DNA of 40,365 bases from Streptomyces sp. NK15101 (GTDB taxonomy: Bacteria; Actinomycetota; Actinomycetes; Streptomycetales; Streptomycetaceae). Of this stretch, positions 40,120 through 40,365 are shown piece by piece. The notes beneath the pieces are model-generated. The model was not told the origin of the DNA. It saw only the letters and a list, made by a program, of their open reading frames with translations, and made no database searches. The translations under genes and the position numbers were made by a program. The stretch is from contig NZ_JAINVG010000073.1 in the NCBI RefSeq assembly GCF_020400725.1, positions 1 through 40,365 of the forward strand, read 5' to 3'. How positions within the stretch are numbered: position 1 is the stretch's first letter; each line of letters opens with the position of its first letter.

Positions 40120-40365
40120 GTGAGTACCTCGACCACCGCCCCGATACTGCCCGCGACTCTCGCCGCCCCCGCCCCTCCCCTCGTGCACGACTCGGGCGCG
40201 GACACCGCGCCCGGCGTCATAGTCATCGACTCCTGCACCTCCCTCGGCGGCACCCTGGTCGTCCGGCTCGCCGGAGAGATCGACCGCTCCAGCGCCGCGC
40301 CGCTGTGGGCGCTGTTGGCCTCGGCCGCCGACCACGGCTGCACCGGCCTCGTCCTGGACACCTCG
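40120..40365 (+). CDS. STAS-domain anti-sigma factor antagonist, partial (runs off the window end)
   Basis: From the GTG at 40120, 82 codons are open to the window edge. After a Pro/Ala-rich start the protein reads GVIVIDSCTSLGGTLVVRLA, GEIDRSSAAPLWALLASAAD and HGCTGLVLDTS. This is the first half of a STAS domain, in which LAGEIDRSSA and LVLDTS are standard landmarks. The conserved phosphorylatable Ser would follow just beyond the edge. GGAG lies 5 nt upstream. STAS antagonists bind anti-sigma kinases such as the C-terminal domain of the protein at 36414-38903; pairing here is inferred from proximity. Confidence 0.8.
   Translation, partial: MSTSTTAPILPATLAAPAPPLVHDSGADTAPGVIVIDSCTSLGGTLVVRLAGEIDRSSAAPLWALLASAADHGCTGLVLDTS

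Noticed and set aside
1..40365. CRISPR arrays, rRNA or tRNA genes
   Set aside because: No regularly spaced direct repeats and no tRNA-like cloverleaf or rRNA segments were noticed; a covariance-model scan would be decisive.

Overview
The window is high-GC actinobacterial DNA with many GTG starts, four-base stop/start overlaps and families typical of Streptomyces (SCO4225-type and DUF6153-like membrane proteins, SpoIIE phosphatase fused to an anti-sigma kinase, PaaX and several TetR regulators). A Streptomyces or close relative is the best guess. Reading frames run off both ends and the left end is a perfect 36-bp palindrome, so this may be a whole contig.

Layout. 0-2 kb: IS debris, with a partial IS21-type istA and an internally deleted IS5-type transposase. 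2.4-4.1 kb: a saccharopine-dehydrogenase-like gene divergent from a TetR gene across a near-perfect operator. 4.3-6.0 kb: a candidate RiPP locus, in which an 81-residue protein with one CPTC motif sits 13 nt upstream of a DUF692/MNIO enzyme fused to what looks like an HvfC-like partner domain. 6.3-26.2 kb: a copper-handling island. It holds two P1B ATPases (one with an N-terminal cupredoxin and a C-terminal YHS domain, one with a CPD motif instead of CPC), a Tat-exported multicopper oxidase, a seven-gene operon (DUF2933, two small membrane proteins, ICMT-like methyltransferase, ABC ATPase, ABC permease, DUF305 lipoprotein), remnants of a Csp-type copper-storage protein and of a DUF1326 protein, three DUF6153-like small proteins, and two copies of a five-TM protein with a His-rich tail. 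The DUF6153-like and five-TM genes occur twice in the same order. A CsoR/RcnR-style operator overlaps a -10 box, yet I see no csoR or copZ in the window.

26.5-36.3 kb: ordinary accessory chromosome, with a DUF2716 protein, a tandemly duplicated SCO4225-type protein, a Ser/Thr kinase broken by several frameshifts, an alpha/beta hydrolase, a GNAT-PaaX pair, a methyltransferase, a small secreted protein and several hypothetical genes. 36.4-40.4 kb: a PAS-GAF-SpoIIE-HATPase signalling protein, a dienelactone hydrolase and the start of a STAS-domain protein.

How the genes may work together (inference): the ATPases would export Cu(I) from the cytoplasm, the oxidase would oxidise it outside, and the His/Met-rich membrane proteins, the DUF305 lipoprotein and possibly the MNIO-modified peptide would bind or buffer copper. 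Several island genes are shortened by internal deletions or frameshifts (Csp, DUF1326, TetR, DUF305, IS5), so the island is partly decaying or the sequence contains indel errors.
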